A stretch of 64,000 nucleotides of DNA, taken from Typha latifolia (Eukaryota > Streptophyta > Magnoliopsida > Poales > Typhaceae). Shown here piece after piece: positions 1-12,470 of the stretch; the first letter of the stretch is position 1; the number at the start of each line of letters is the position of its first letter. A model generated the notes under the pieces. It did no database searches. It was not told the origin of the DNA and saw only the letters and a program-made list of their open reading frames with translations. The translations under genes were made by a program, and so were the position numbers. The stretch lies in NCBI GenBank assembly GCA_019914945.1, contig CM034105.1, positions 1,860,001 through 1,924,000 of the forward strand, written 5' to 3'.

Positions 1-204
1 CTACAAAATCGCAAACCCTTTCTGCAAATATGAAATTAATTGGAGATTCTTTGGCGTGGAGTGAATCGTGATACGTTAGATGTGGCGGGAAACCAAATAG
101 AGAAACATAAACATTAATGAACACAAACGCTTCACATAATAAAGCACTCCCGACACCCCGTGGAGCTCTATGGTGGTATCTCCATCCTTCTCTTCCCTTC
201 GTAC

Positions 205-245
<41 letters not shown>

Positions 246-410
246 CATCCTATCTTTCCTTTGCCCTAATTCCCATCAAATCCACATCTAATAGCCGTTG
301 CCTAAGATCTAGGGTTTACCCTCCCCCCCTTCTCTTGTAATCCTCGACAACGCCATCTAGGGCTTCTCGTTTCCTTGCCCTATTGATCACATTTTTGCTA
401 TTCCCAAGCT
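1..410 (+). promoter_or_regulatory. Upstream region and 5' leader of the UBR7-type gene
   Basis: No coding sequence is visible. The stretch holds an ATCT tetranucleotide microsatellite (about 205-246) and, nearer the gene, a telo-box-like TAGGGTTTA at about 310-318 followed by a C-rich run. Telo-boxes are common in leaders and promoters of plant housekeeping genes; that this one is used is inference. The left edge of the window cuts the promoter, so distal elements are not seen. Confidence 0.5.
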
Positions 411-3400
411 ATGGCGGATGCTTTCGATGACGAGGTGGAGCAGACGGTGACGATCGGGGAATACATCGAGGAGCTCGAGGCTGAGGAACTGGTTTGGACC
501 TTTGTGTTAAAACATGTTTTTTCCCCTGCTTTTTTAGTTAAATTTGTTATTTTTAGGTATATCTTTGACTGGTTGTGGTGTGATTTGAAACCCTAGGAAG
601 CTGATTTGGTACTGGGTGGGGATGATGGCAAGGAATGCACGTACGCGTCTGGGTACATGAAGAGGCAAGCGATCTTCTCCTGCTTGACCTGTGTTCCCGG
701 CGGCAACACTGGGGTTTGCACTGCTTGTAGCCTCACCTGCCATGACGGGCATGAGGTAGATGATGTTTCGCGTATTTCAAGATGCCTTTTTTTTTAATGA
801 TACTGAATTATATTCCGTATGAAATTCTTCTGTCGTGAAATTGGTTTGCAAGAAAGGTTCTTAAATGTTGCATATTTCTAGATTTTAAGTAGTGAGAAGG
901 ATAAAATTGTGTCGTGGATGACTTCACCTAATACTAAATGTGAGTGCAAGATTATGTTACTTCTAGCAAAAGATGTGATCCTTAATGTTTTACGTCTCTT
1001 TAATTCTAATTTTGAAACCCAGTTGGCCATCCAATACTTCCTTGATATTAACCCACACACACGTTTCCTTTTTTTTTTTTCCTTGTTATTTACTCTAGTT
1101 GATTGGTTTTATTTTTGGTTCATAGGTATTTGCAGTTGTCAATTTGTTAATTTGTTTCTTCTATGTTTTCTCAACTATTCCCTGCAATTGGAAACTCACA
1201 TTGATGTACCTCTACTTGGTTAAGGTTGTTGAGCTCTGGACCAAAAGAAACTTCCGCTGTGACTGTGGGAATTCCAAGTTTGGAGATGTTCTTTGCAGGC
1301 TTTATCCTGATAAAGACCCTGAAAACCTAGAGAACTCTTACAACCATAACTTTAAAGGTTCTTACTGCACGTGTGGTCGTCCTTATCCTGATCCAGATGC
1401 CAAGGAGCAAGTTGAGATGATACAGTGCTGTGTTTGCGAGGACTGGTTTCATGAAGATCACCTCGGTCTCAACTCAACTAATGAGGTATAATTGATACCT
1501 TAAATGTTTGCATGCTAACTTGATTTATGGTAATGTTGTTCATCATTGTCGTGTTACAGATTATAGTCATGCTAACTCGATTTATGATAATGTTGTTTAT
1601 CATTGTCGTGTTACAGATTATAGTCTGCTTGGATGCAATGTAGCTTATTCAAGTTATAATGTTATATAACGCTTAATGACATGTATCTGAAGTAATATCT
1701 TGCAGTATAAAAATAGGGAACTAATGGGGGCATGGAGCTCATAAATTCATTTCTTGCAGATTGCAAAATTGCCTTAAATGTTTGCATGCTAACTTGAATT
1801 TAATATTTTGAAAAGCTAGAATTGGGGCCCATGCAACTTTTGACAACACCTATCGACAGCCATACTCGGTCTTCTCCGTACAGATTTTCTCACTTGTCAC
1901 TTGTATCACACCAGTGGAGATACGCGAAGTTCCATGTCGTAAAAGAAGTTTAGTATATGCACATAGCTAGCTGTAGGTGGTTACATATGAGGTCTTTATT
2001 AAGTCCTTAAATATAATTTGGATTCATTAATTGTTTGTGTGTAGAAGCTAGAAAGTCATAAAAGGAAGCACATAATAGTATAATATAATGAAGAATAAAA
2101 GAAAGTTGGAACTATTTTCTAGGATATCTATTTGTCTAAGAAATGTCATGTTAAAGATTCAATTAAGCTAGTTTAGGAAGCAAATATATCCCAATTATAA
2201 AATGCTGAATTACTGAAATGAAAATTACAAACATATAAACTTAGACAGCTAGTCAGCTACTCATTTACATTGCATGCCTAACCCACTAATGTGTACTTAT
2301 AATGCATAGCTATCTGTTTTGTGGCCTTGCATTAAACAGAGATGACCCCAAAAATAGTTAGGACCAGCAACTTGTTGCTGTTGTTCTGTCATTTGGCTTA
2401 GGTTGAGACTACGCCCTCTACACTGGCCATTGTGCTGCATTTTGCCAGGGTCTGCCACGTAGGGCCGTGAACCACATTTAAGAACGCTATAAAATCAAAG
2501 CCTTTCGATTACTCGGTCCATATGGGTAAATTTAATAATATAATTAGTTAGCAACAATATGAAAATATTTCCTTTTTTTCTTTCTGATTAGCTTACAATG
2601 TTTTTAAGATATTCTAAAAGTAAATCTTAGTTGGACATACTTGTTGCAGCGCTGTAATATGATAATGACTAGTATGACGAACCACTGGTATCATCTTCTT
2701 GACATATTGCTTGTTACACAGATACCAAGAGATGAGGAAGGGGAACCATTTTATGATGATTTCATCTGCCAGGAGTGTGCAGTTACTTTTTCCTTCTTAA
2801 AACTTTACCCTGCTTCTATTTGGGCATCTTCAAAGCAAAAATGCACACTACAGGTTGGCAATATTGATGGAAATGTGCATGCGCATGGATCTTCAGGTTG
2901 CACTGATAAAGGAAAAATAGAAAACGGTGTTCTAGTTCATAAGACTTTGGTTAATGACTTCAACACTGATTCTGTTTGTGGAAGTATGCCTAATGGGAAG
3001 AATTACGTTAATGGTGAAAGTGCACAAACTAATGCGACATTTGAGGTGGCCAAAGAAAATACAGATGGTGAAGAACATGACTTGAAATGTAGTCTTGATG
3101 TGGATATAAATGTAGTGTCAACCATAATAGAGAAAAAGGAACCATTGTTTCTTTCTAGAAAATGGAGAAATCTTCTTTGCAAATGTAGAACTTGCTCTGG
3201 CTTCTATTCTCAGAAAGGTATTGGCTATCTCGTTGATAAGGAAGATTCCATTGAGGAATATGAGAAAATTGCAAAACAAAAGAGGGAGACAAAGTTGCAG
3301 CAACAAGAAGGAGCTGAATTGAACTTTCTCAATACACTTGACCACGTTCAAAAGATAGAAATATTGAGTGGCATTGCTGACATGAAGAATGAGTTCCTGT

Positions 3401-5862
3401 CCTTTCTGGTATGTCTTCTTTGCTTCTGAATACCTTTCCTTTTCTTAGTTAAAGCTGAACTTCCTGCATGTTGCTTGTTTAGTTATAAAAGGATTACCAA
3501 GAGGCATGGAAAAGCTGTCCACTAGATTAAGAAATTATTTCGCCTGTTTGTTGCTGTCATTTCCTTGTGCTATAATTCTTTTAAGTACACCATTCAGTAT
3601 TTTGGCATGATTATTTCTTGTCAAGCCTTAATGAGAAGCTAATAAGCCAATCAAACCTTTCGTCATTCTTTCATAAGTGGAATAAGACAGAGAAAGTTGG
3701 CTCAATTTTGCTGTGATCGTGTCTTCAGTATTCTGGAAGAAGAGCTCAGGATACCCTTGTATATGTCTCAAGCAGCTCAAGCTTAAATTTAGTACTACTC
3801 ACTTTTTGTGTCAATAGGTGAATAGATTATAAAATCTGGGATCGCCAATGGTCATTTGCAAATGAAGATGAACAAATTAGTAATCATTCTTGCTGGAATT
3901 AAGCTGATTATGTAATCTACTCTCATGTTGGAAATAAGCAAGGAAATCTAAATACTGATTGCTCTATAGCAAGTTGAACCAATAACAACTTAATGAGGCA
4001 TCTTGCTGCAGAACCATCAGATTGAACATTTCATAAGCTTCCCACTTTGCAAACCATGTATTGACAACTTCAGCACTTCAGCCATATATTTAATTCAGAC
4101 TCCCAAAAGCCTTTGCTGAAGTTTATTTTTTAATTAAAAGTTTCTATTTGAAATTAATAAGAAGCAAACACAATTTAAATGCTAAGGTAGGATGAGAATT
4201 TTATAATGATTACCTTCTTAACTCTACGATCACTGCAAGTCTAAATTTGAAGACGAACTGGATTCCGACTCATGTAGAGAAAGTTAGGATTACCACGAAT
4301 CTCCAAAGTTAAGAGTGAACTAGAGATTCAATAGTTAGATGGTAAAGTACTTTTGGGATTGAGATATATTCGGGATGGAGAACGAATTTATTGGAGTGGA
4401 TCATGGAAAGGGGAGGCCGAAGAGGCGTAGTGGTGAACAACTTAGGGTTATGGCAAGGTGGTGGAGATAACAATGGTGTAAGTCGAGGTAATTGGTAGAA
4501 AATGGATAGAGAAGAAGTATGACCGTTCCTTAGGATTAAAGGGGTGCGGCCAAATGAAGAGGAAGACAACAATGAAGATCCTAGATGGTGGCTAGAGTTC
4601 CAAAGCTTGAAGGTAGTCGAATAAGGAGGAAGGAGAGGATCTTGCAAATTAACTTTAATAATTCAAAATGACTATCCAGGTGTATACTACATCTATTTAT
4701 AGGTGGCTTCCTGACTCGACTAAACTTAACAATAAGATTGAACAGACACAAATCTTATTGTCTAACATAAGTAAACACTTAATTAAAAGACCTAAACTGG
4801 TCCTCGTCGTCGGGTGTTTGAACAGTCTTGAGGGCATTTGAACGCCTAATTTTTTTTTCTAGCTCTTAAGTAAATAAGTTGGAACGTCTATTTAATCTTC
4901 TGCTATTGGGAATTTGCATTCAGACGCCTGTAGAGCCGTTCGAACGTCTTAATAAATCTTTTGCTTTCAGAAATTTATGTTCAAACGCCTGAAGTTCCGT
5001 TCGAACATCCAATATCGAGATTGGTTCTTTCGACTGCTGGAACCTTTATTTTCTTTATGAGCAACTACTATCTAATCATTACAAATTTCAAAAGTCGCAA
5101 TTTTGATTTTAGGATCAAGACATTAGAAATGAATTTTGTTTTTTTCATTTTCTTCAACTATATTCCCGAATACTGAGAAGATGGGGGGAAGTTTATGGTC
5201 GGTAATAGTTGTCTTTATAAAATAACTTATTGAGTATATGTAGTACTTGTAGTATTTGCTTGCCTATTATTTGCTATCACTACGGATGTAACATGTCTTT
5301 GTCTAACCTTTTATATTGCTTATTGCTATGACCTATGACTGTTTCATAGCAAATATATTTTTTTGCCAATGGTAGTCTTCTTTTGCTGTTGCAAAACTTT
5401 TGGGAGCACCTGGAGTGCTTGCTAACGCTGAAGCATTTAAGTAGGAGGGATGGGACGAGTACTCTCTAAGAAACATGCTTGGATGTCTAAATGTATAAAG
5501 TGCAGCAGCTCCATTGTTGAGAATTACTTTTCTCATCCATTACTTTAGCGTACAAGCTTCTTTGTTGAATCATATTGTATTATTGTTTATAGATGCATGG
5601 CTTTAAAAGATCTGCACATTCTTTTCATTTTCCCTCAGTACCTTAGTTTTATGCTAAATAATTTGCGTGTAACATTCTGCTGGTGTGCACACATAGGCAT
5701 GCATGAACTGTCAAAATGTGCATAAAAGTTATCAAAATTCATTCTGTATTTTGTTATTCCTTCATCCAGGAATCCTTTGATACATCAAAACCTGTCACCT
5801 CTGAAGATATACGAGGGGTTTTTGAGAATCTTGCAAAGAAGAAGAAACAGAGGCTTTCATAA
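411..5862 (+). CDS. UBR7: UBR7-type E3 ubiquitin ligase (UBR box + PHD finger)
   Basis: Five coding exons: 411-491, 597-755, 1225-1485, 2722-3408, 5770-5862, giving 426 residues; all junctions are phase 0 with GT-AG borders. Residues about 38-105 form a UBR box rich in Cys and His (FSCLTC, TCHDGHE, RCDCGNSKF). Residues about 127-190 form a PHD finger beginning YCTCGRPYPDP, with CCVCEDWFHEDHLG and ending at ICQEC, split by the third intron. The C-terminus is basic (KKKKQRLS), a possible nuclear signal. In the family the UBR box relates to N-degron ligases and the PHD-like finger to chromatin; human UBR7 ubiquitinates histone H2B. The length is close to plant homologues. Start chosen because it opens the conserved acidic N-terminus just before the UBR box. 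Introns 3 and 4 (1.2 and 2.4 kb) carry repeats described separately. Confidence 0.93.
1512..1625. repeat. 57-bp tandem duplication in UBR7 intron 3
   Basis: Two adjacent copies (1512-1568 and 1569-1625) differ at only a few positions. Each starts ATGCTAACT and ends with an acceptor-like GTGTTACAG followed by ATTATAGTC. A further partial copy of the left part (TTAAATGTTTGCATGCTAACTTGA) lies near 1774-1797. The tract therefore holds two decoy 3' splice sites. Confidence 0.85.
4200..5020. repeat. Degenerate inserted repeat in UBR7 intron 4, with about 61-bp internal repeats
   Basis: The composition changes from AT-rich intron to purine-rich sequence (about 4310-4640), followed by a region with a TATTTATAGGTGGC motif near 4691 and then imperfect tandem units of about 61 bp. 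Copies of GTTCGAACG or GTTGGAACG occur at about 4878, 4938 and 4999, each with an ACGCCTG or similar block nearby. This looks like an old non-autonomous transposable element or solo LTR remnant. I see no coding domain or clean terminal repeats, so the class is undecided. The open frame on the minus strand (4309-4647) is low-complexity and not a gene. Confidence 0.45.
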
Positions 5863-8800
5863 GTTTTCTCCATCGGGTCCCCTTTATAGTCCTGCAGCTG
5901 CTTTTGATTTGGCCAGTTAGGCTATAGGACAGTAATTATCAGGTTGTATAGTTGCTTGAAGTTAGATTCAAACAATGAACATGTTTTTCTGTTCTTTGTT
6001 ATGGGACAGATTGTATCTTCTCCAAGTTCCTTTACTAGTTTACTGTTGTAGTCAGACTTTTAGGATGTACTCTTACAAGTCGAAAGACTTTTCATCAACT
6101 TGGTAATTTTCTCCATCTTGTAGTTGTTCATCTATGTTTCTTGTGAATATTAACTATCAATACTTATCTAAGCTTGAACTTTATGGACAACTTTTATACT
6201 TGTGGCAATGGCTTTAACAAGAAAGAAGAACCATTCTATGGATTTTACTGTTTCCTCTTTAAGTAAAGCAGAATTTGGTGCATATGTATTTATAAAATCA
6301 AATAATTGGGAGGTTTTCAATATCTTTCAATAAACATTTCCTTGGATTCTGAAATGTAGAAACTGGCTTTCGTTTTTGTGAATATGTCAAGTTTCTGAAT
6401 TGCCTGACGTGAATATCTTTTACAGATTGCAATTTGCCTAGTGTTCTTCAAAGCAATTTATCCATACCTCTTCATTTTCATTAGCTTGCAGTAATTGTCT
6501 GTGGGATAGATGTGTGCTGGAGTTTTTAATCAGATCCTAGTCTGCAAATGTTCTTCAAATCAGTATTTGACGAAATAAGTTTGGTCTGTTAGCACAAAGA
6601 TAGAGATCAGATTTGTTCATGCAATCTGCATGGCAGGTGAATGTGGCTATGTCCTTAACTTTTGGACTCGTACAATTGTACTAGTTTCTGCTTCTAATTA
6701 TTGATGATTACTTTCAAAACCATCATGTTTAAACCTACTTGCTTCTATTGACTCGTCCAAGAAATGGCTGATAGTTATTCTCAGATCAACAAGTCGAATA
6801 TCTTCTTGTTTTATTCATTCCAAATAATTTAGGAGGATAGGAAGTAGGCTGCAAAGGTACGCCAGTGTACCTACCTTTTGTTTTCTGTTGCAACTAAGTA
6901 CATGCCGTTTCTTATCCAGGCTAGACTAGAGGTAGCAAGAACGTGCAATAACCAATGAAACAATTCAATCACTTGTAGAATAAGGAAGAAAGAAAAAAAG
7001 ATGGCTAATACTAGTATAAATTATTATAATATTTAGTTTAATATTAGTATAAGGTGTAATAATTATATTTAATGTGATATAAAGTTGGTATTAAAATAAG
7101 ATAATTATATTGAAAATTGTTGACGTTATAAACTCAATAATAAAAATACTCTTGACTATATATTAAAAAAAAAAGTAAATAATATTTTTCTGAAATATAT
7201 GTATCTTTCTTTCTGTTTTTCAAAAAACTGCCAAGATTAGACAGATCAAAAAGGTCTGAGTCTCTTCAGGAGTGAAATCATCATTTCTCTGCATCATTAC
7301 ACCTACCCAATCATCCCTGCCCACTCCAACAACGTCCCCAAATTCTCACATCACATCCTCCTTGTTCTATCTCAAACAACCGCTTATCACTTCTCTCACA
7401 TCAAGCAGTGGACATCTCTAGTAACTTCTTAACAATAGATTAGAAAAGTCAAACAACAAAACCAACTAGCCTATTTGAAAATATTTGAACTTTATGCCAG
7501 AAACATCATTCAATCTCCAGGAATCATCGAAAGACTCAACTAGAAAGTAAAATAAGTGAAGAACTTCAGATCCCCAGGAGAGGGTGTACTACAATACATC
7601 AATGTAAATAGTTAAGACAAATAGACTATATATATTATATTACATTGTGAAATAATATCGAGCTACAGATGTCAATCCTAGAAAGAACTCGAGCACAAGG
7701 ATTGAGGAACGCGAAAACCCTAGACCAATGTATATCTTACTGGAGAGGAATCCGGCGCTCGGTAAGTGAGGGAATCACCGCGAGTTGACCGATTGCCGCC
7801 GGGATTGACTCACCGTTTCCATCTTCTTAGGGTCAAAAGCTTCCAGACCTAAACCTCATCCTTTTATGAGGTTGAAGAAGGAGAGGTTCATAGAGCAGGA
7901 ACTTGGAATTATTTAACTAATATAAGTATTAAGTTGTTCAAGACTTTGACCAATAAGCCGGTGAATTGAAGTTTGATTTTATTATATGATTGAAGTACAA
8001 TTGCTCCGACAAAAAGTCGCCCCACTCGGCAGTTCAACAGTGATCCATGGTAACGGATATTTACGAGCAGATTTTTTTTTTGGTAAAAAAAATATCTAGA
8101 TATCTTTATTTTTTTTTATTACTTTATTAGAAAAAGTTACTATTCAAATTCACTTCATATCTCTATAATTTAATTTGTGTCACTTTAACTTTTATGATTA
8201 CATTGAAACTAAAATTTTATTTTTTACTCATATTTGAATTTACGATTATTAGATAAGTTTTTTAATATGTCAAAAATAATATCAATTAAAATTTAGATAA
8301 TAAAAATATAACAAAAAGTAATTTTCAACATAACAAAACTCATTTATATTCGTATATAAATTTCTATCTTAACTTAGACAGGTAAAAAAAAAAAAGGTTG
8401 GCAGGGCTAGTCTGATAAAAAGCTAGCATTATGTTATTATGTATTTGGATGATAGTAGCTCCTAATGCTGAGGCAGTACTGACGCAAGGATGACGAGAAA
8501 GAAGTCGAGATCCAGCATTGATTGGGGGGTAATATGTTGCTGTTATAGCAGTGCTTAAAACGCCAATCTGCATGCATGTTAGCGTGCTAAGCATCGTGGG
8601 GGCCTTGACAGTTGATATCTACGTTGTTGGCCTGGCACTTGGCATTGCATTGCAGTAGAGCATCATCCATGTTAAAAAATTTAGTTGGTGCAACTTGGTC
8701 CGTTCACGTATAGCACCAAAACCTTTAAAACTTGATCTCCAGGTCCACTAGATTCCAAGGAGCTACGAGGTACATTTCCGTGTCATCACACGCGGCTTTT

Positions 8801-9772
8801 CGTTAGTGTGGGCCATACTTTGTCCCTAATAATCTTAATTCTGCTTAATTTAAATTGAAACTCCCACAGAGAAATTCTTTTTTTTTTTTTTTGTTGCAAT
8901 CTAAAGAACTAGATCCATGCATGTTAATGGCCATCGTAATTATATCTTCTATATATATATATAGTCGAGCATGCCCAAGAAAGTAGTAGTTGGCGAGGTA
9001 CTTGGAAAGAACTGAGAAATTTCGGACTGGAGGAGAGTCCACTAAAGTGGACTGTGATGTGAGAAAGAAGAAGAAGAAGAAGAAGAAGAAAGGTTGAGTT
9101 TGTCTATCTAATTATAAGATCGAATTATAACTATACAAGAAGTGAAAGTATAATCGACTAATAGATAGTGCTCTATGTTATTCCCATATAGATTAGAGAG
9201 TGAAACACGCCATTAATTTGCATGTCGGTGTAGCATAGATCAAGGTGAATTGAGGGCGAATTAAACGAGCTCAAAAAGTAGTCAATCACATGCTATCGTG
9301 CTATCATGCACACAGAAGATATCCACGTTAAGTGCTTTATGCGGTCGTGCATATCTCCAATTAAGCATCTACAGCAGGTAAGGGGGAAATGGTATCCAGC
9401 CAGAATAGTTAGAGCATATGATAGAGATAAAGTCAGAGATATCGCTTTCCAGAGGTGAAACTTATTCGACAACGATGCCGTCTATCCAGGCTTTTATCTC
9501 TCCCCCTTCCTCCCCAACCATTTTAGCTTTAACCATTCGCTATAATTGCGGAGTTATGGAGAATAGTCTTTTGTCTCCTTTTCGTTCACCATCTTGTAGT
9601 TCAATTCTGGGTGGGACCCAATCCACTCAAACAGCAGCATCCGGGCCCTACCACGTGGCTCGAGTTGATCCATGTTTTAGCTCTGTAAATAATTAGTGAG
9701 TAAGTAGTGCTATGGATTGATTCTTTGTTGTATTCTTATAAACGTACACGACCGGTGGCCGAAGTTAAAATG

Positions 9773-9805
<33 letters not shown>

Positions 9806-10143
9806 TATATAGATAGATACATAGTCGGTAAATATTTGTCACCTTAGAAATATCTTACTTGGACGTGTATTCGAGAACACTGCTAGAGGACTCAAAAAGA
9901 ATTTTCTATAAATAATAAAGCGCCACCTTTTAACACCAGTAAATCAACACTTTAACATCAATCATGAGTTTATTCCAAGGAAACTTTTATAGGGGCATTT
10001 TCGTCATTGTGGTGCTCATGAAAACACTAAGTTGAGCCTTAAATACCCAAACCTCCACCGTCCTAGTTTATGCTTGGTGAGAGAAAGCTAATTGATTATC
10101 GCAAAGAGGTCCTTTAATTCTCCCCTCAAGGCCAAGGTGAACT
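5863..10143. other. 4.3 kb gene-free interval with microsatellites
   Basis: After the UBR7 stop this stretch is AT-rich and no frame shows a recognisable protein. It holds an A/T-rich block at 7000-7200, a second at 8080-8360, a (GAA)n tract at about 9065-9091 and a (TA)n tract at about 9774-9803. The last 500 bases before 10144 are the likely promoter of the first PADRE gene. Open frames at 8364-8594 (-) and 9418-9696 (+) have no supporting similarity and are not called. Confidence 0.6.
9651..9658. promoter_or_regulatory. G-box / ABRE-like palindrome upstream of PADRE gene 1
   Basis: CCACGTGG is a palindromic G-box, and with its right flank contains the ABRE core ACGTGGC. It lies 486 bases before the ATG at 10144. 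bZIP and bHLH factors bind this motif, and PADRE genes are known as stress- and ABA-responsive, so a regulatory role is plausible; binding is not shown by sequence alone. Confidence 0.4.
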
Positions 10144-10431
10144 ATGGGCAACTGCATAGACTCGTGTGCACTAAGGGAAGAGACACAAAGAGCAAAGCCT
10201 CGAGGAGGAGGAGGAGGAGAAGGAGGAGGAAGAGGAGAAGAGGGTGGGGTAAAGGTTAAGATCTTGTTAACAAAAGGGGAGCTGGAACTGTTGATGTTGC
10301 AGTTGAAGAATGGGGAGAGGAGACTGGAGGATGTCTTGGTGGAGATGGGCAAAGAGAAGGCTAAAGATGAAGGTTGGAAACCCAGTTTGGAAAGCATAAT
10401 GGAATGCCCAGAAGTCCAGGTTATTGATTGA
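10144..10431 (+). CDS. PADRE (DUF4228) domain small protein, first of a facing pair
   Basis: Single exon, 95 residues. It opens with MGNCIDSCA, the MGN start typical of the family and a fit to the N-myristoylation consensus, with Cys that could be palmitoylated. A Gly/Glu-rich linker (about residues 20-35, encoded by a GGA-type repeat) follows, then VKVKILLTKGELELLMLQL, the conserved lysine/leucine segment, and the C-terminal EGWKPSLESIMECPEV motif. PADRE proteins are short, partly disordered plant proteins induced by pathogens and abiotic stress; the biochemical function is unknown. The start is fixed by the MGN motif. A TTAAATACC sequence near 10035, about 105 bases upstream, may act as the TATA element. 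A paralogue lies 2 kb downstream on the other strand. Confidence 0.85.
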   Translation: MGNCIDSCALREETQRAKPRGGGGGEGGGRGEEGGVKVKILLTKGELELLMLQLKNGERRLEDVLVEMGKEKAKDEGWKPSLESIMECPEVQVID

Positions 10432-11795
10432 TTCATGCAGCAGATGGGGATTTCTTCTCAGTTTTCTTAGTCATAAATATATTTGTTAAGTGCTTGCTTT
10501 TCTGGTATGTAGATCTAAGCTTGTAAATTGTAATCACCAGCTAGTAGTTCCTTTCTCTCCATCTCCACTTAGAGTAAGGGATGCTGATTTATGTCAGGGA
10601 CCCTTATAGAAATGTAATTATAAGTTTATAACATGGTAAGAGAATAGAGAAACTCTGTAATATTTTTATTTAATTGATCGATGAAACTAGATCTAATTTA
10701 GCTTAGTCAGAAGGTATAATTTTCTTTAAAGTTCTTATAACTAGTAGTTGAAGTGTAGCTAGTACCCTTTCATATGTTCCTGATGTAGACTTTTAACAAA
10801 TTCTTCCTTTAAAATTTTCCATCAATAAAGTTGGAAGCGACAGGTAATTAACTTGATAGTATTAACATTTTGACGGTGATATGCCTTGATGTAATCTTCG
10901 TATATACTTCCACATATACAGTGTAGGCTGGATCGATATAAAACTACTTTATGATATTTAGAAGAAGGAAGACATACATAGGATATGCACTTGGGGACTA
11001 TGGTCTTTAATTAATTTCTGCCATGTTTATTAATTAGTTACATGAATGAGATAATGTCCAAGAGTTACTAATTCACATGACCCTAGAGATCTAGTTGGCA
11101 ACTCTAGGTTGAGAATCTTGAGATGGTACAGTACGTTAGATCATGTTCCTATAGGACAAAAACACCTGTCCTTCATTTAGAATAATATTCGATAATTACA
11201 GGTATCTACTCGTTCTGTTAGTTGATAAAAATTATTACTTGATGTCTACCTCGAACCAAAGAATTAAGACATACAATTTATTAACAATGAAATACTTGAA
11301 GATTGAATAGTGTAACAGTGCTATAATATATCATTAAGCTAATATTACATTTTAATGTCTGCATCCTATTGATCTATTAGTCACGCAAGGAACTGAAGCT
11401 GCAGTACTCTAGTAGCTATTCTTGAAAATTAACTTAAGAATCATGTGGTAGGTGGTAGACTCCGAGCTCTTCTTGGTAAAAAGTTGTGAAGGTGGATGGA
11501 TTACTATTCAATGCAAGGGTGTAGTTCAAATTAAATAGACTGGTCTTCCATGCATGTTTCTTGATGTCTCCTAGCAATCGTTTCTACTGTTGAAGTTGGT
11601 CACAGCTGCCATGAACTTTGGAAGGATATTAGCTTCCATGTAGGTTGCCTTTTACCATTGCAAGACTTTCTAAGAACATAACGACTTTGTTAGCTAGGGG
11701 CCCGGGATTAGTGGGACCTCCCATGTGCCAAAATTTAGGAGTTGCAATGACCTACAAGTGACTCTAATTTTCTAGAGATCGATCACGTAAATTTG

Positions 11796-11845
<50 letters not shown>

Positions 11846-12470
11846 GATCTCTTCTAAGTGATGGTGACTTTGTGGCCAACACTATGTTTAATTGATTAAG
11901 CAATATAATTAATAATTGTGACAAGCTTTTCTTATATATCGAAACTGGTAGCATGTGATTATGCCAACTACCACTCTTTTCTTCAATTTGCCATGCATGT
12001 AATATAGTAGGCATGCATCCACTACCATTCAACTACTGCAACTCATCCTCTAACCTTAATTTCTTAATTCCCAAGGAGTTGCTATAAGATTCTCCTAACC
12101 CACTTGTCCAGTTATAGTGTTTGATAGAAAGAACAATCGCACATGGAGATGTACCTATCAATGCGATGCGTCGCATAAACAAACAGTGAGAAGATAGACA
12201 AATCCATTACCACATAAGAAGAGCTACAATAACTATGAGGAGAATTTCATCAAGTGCATAAATATATAATTATAATTATCATCTCCATTGCATGATTACA
12301 TAACCCAGTAGGACAAGAAATATATCAACAAGAAAACTTTGATTAATTAATTAGGAAGGGGAGCATCTTTAATAACATCTCCTCTCATCCCATCCCCTCT
12401 CTACCTATTCCAGCTATTCATTTTGAACTGCATGCCAATTCCTAGCAATTAAACCAATCAAGGTCGTTCT
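10432..12470. other. Interval between the two PADRE genes
   Basis: The 2 kb between the 3' ends of the two convergent PADRE genes is AT-rich, with a (TA)n tract at about 11802-11845. No frame gives a recognisable protein and no third family copy is visible. Confidence 0.55.

Noticed and set aside
4309..4647. Minus-strand frame of 112 codons in UBR7 intron 4
   Set aside because: Leu/Ser/Pro-rich translation of a purine-rich repeat, no domain, inside an intron of a well-supported gene.
7700..7920. GC-richer patch with an ATG followed by GTGAGT on the minus strand
   Set aside because: It looks like a first exon with donor (ATGGAAACG|GTGAGT near 7815), but no continuation could be found, so no gene is called.
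8364..8594. Minus-strand frame of 76 codons
   Set aside because: It has an apparent hydrophobic segment, but no known motif, no upstream signals and no neighbouring exons that extend it.
9418..9696. Plus-strand frame of 92 codons before the PADRE gene
   Set aside because: Ser/Pro-rich with no family motif; it overlaps the G-box region and is better read as promoter.
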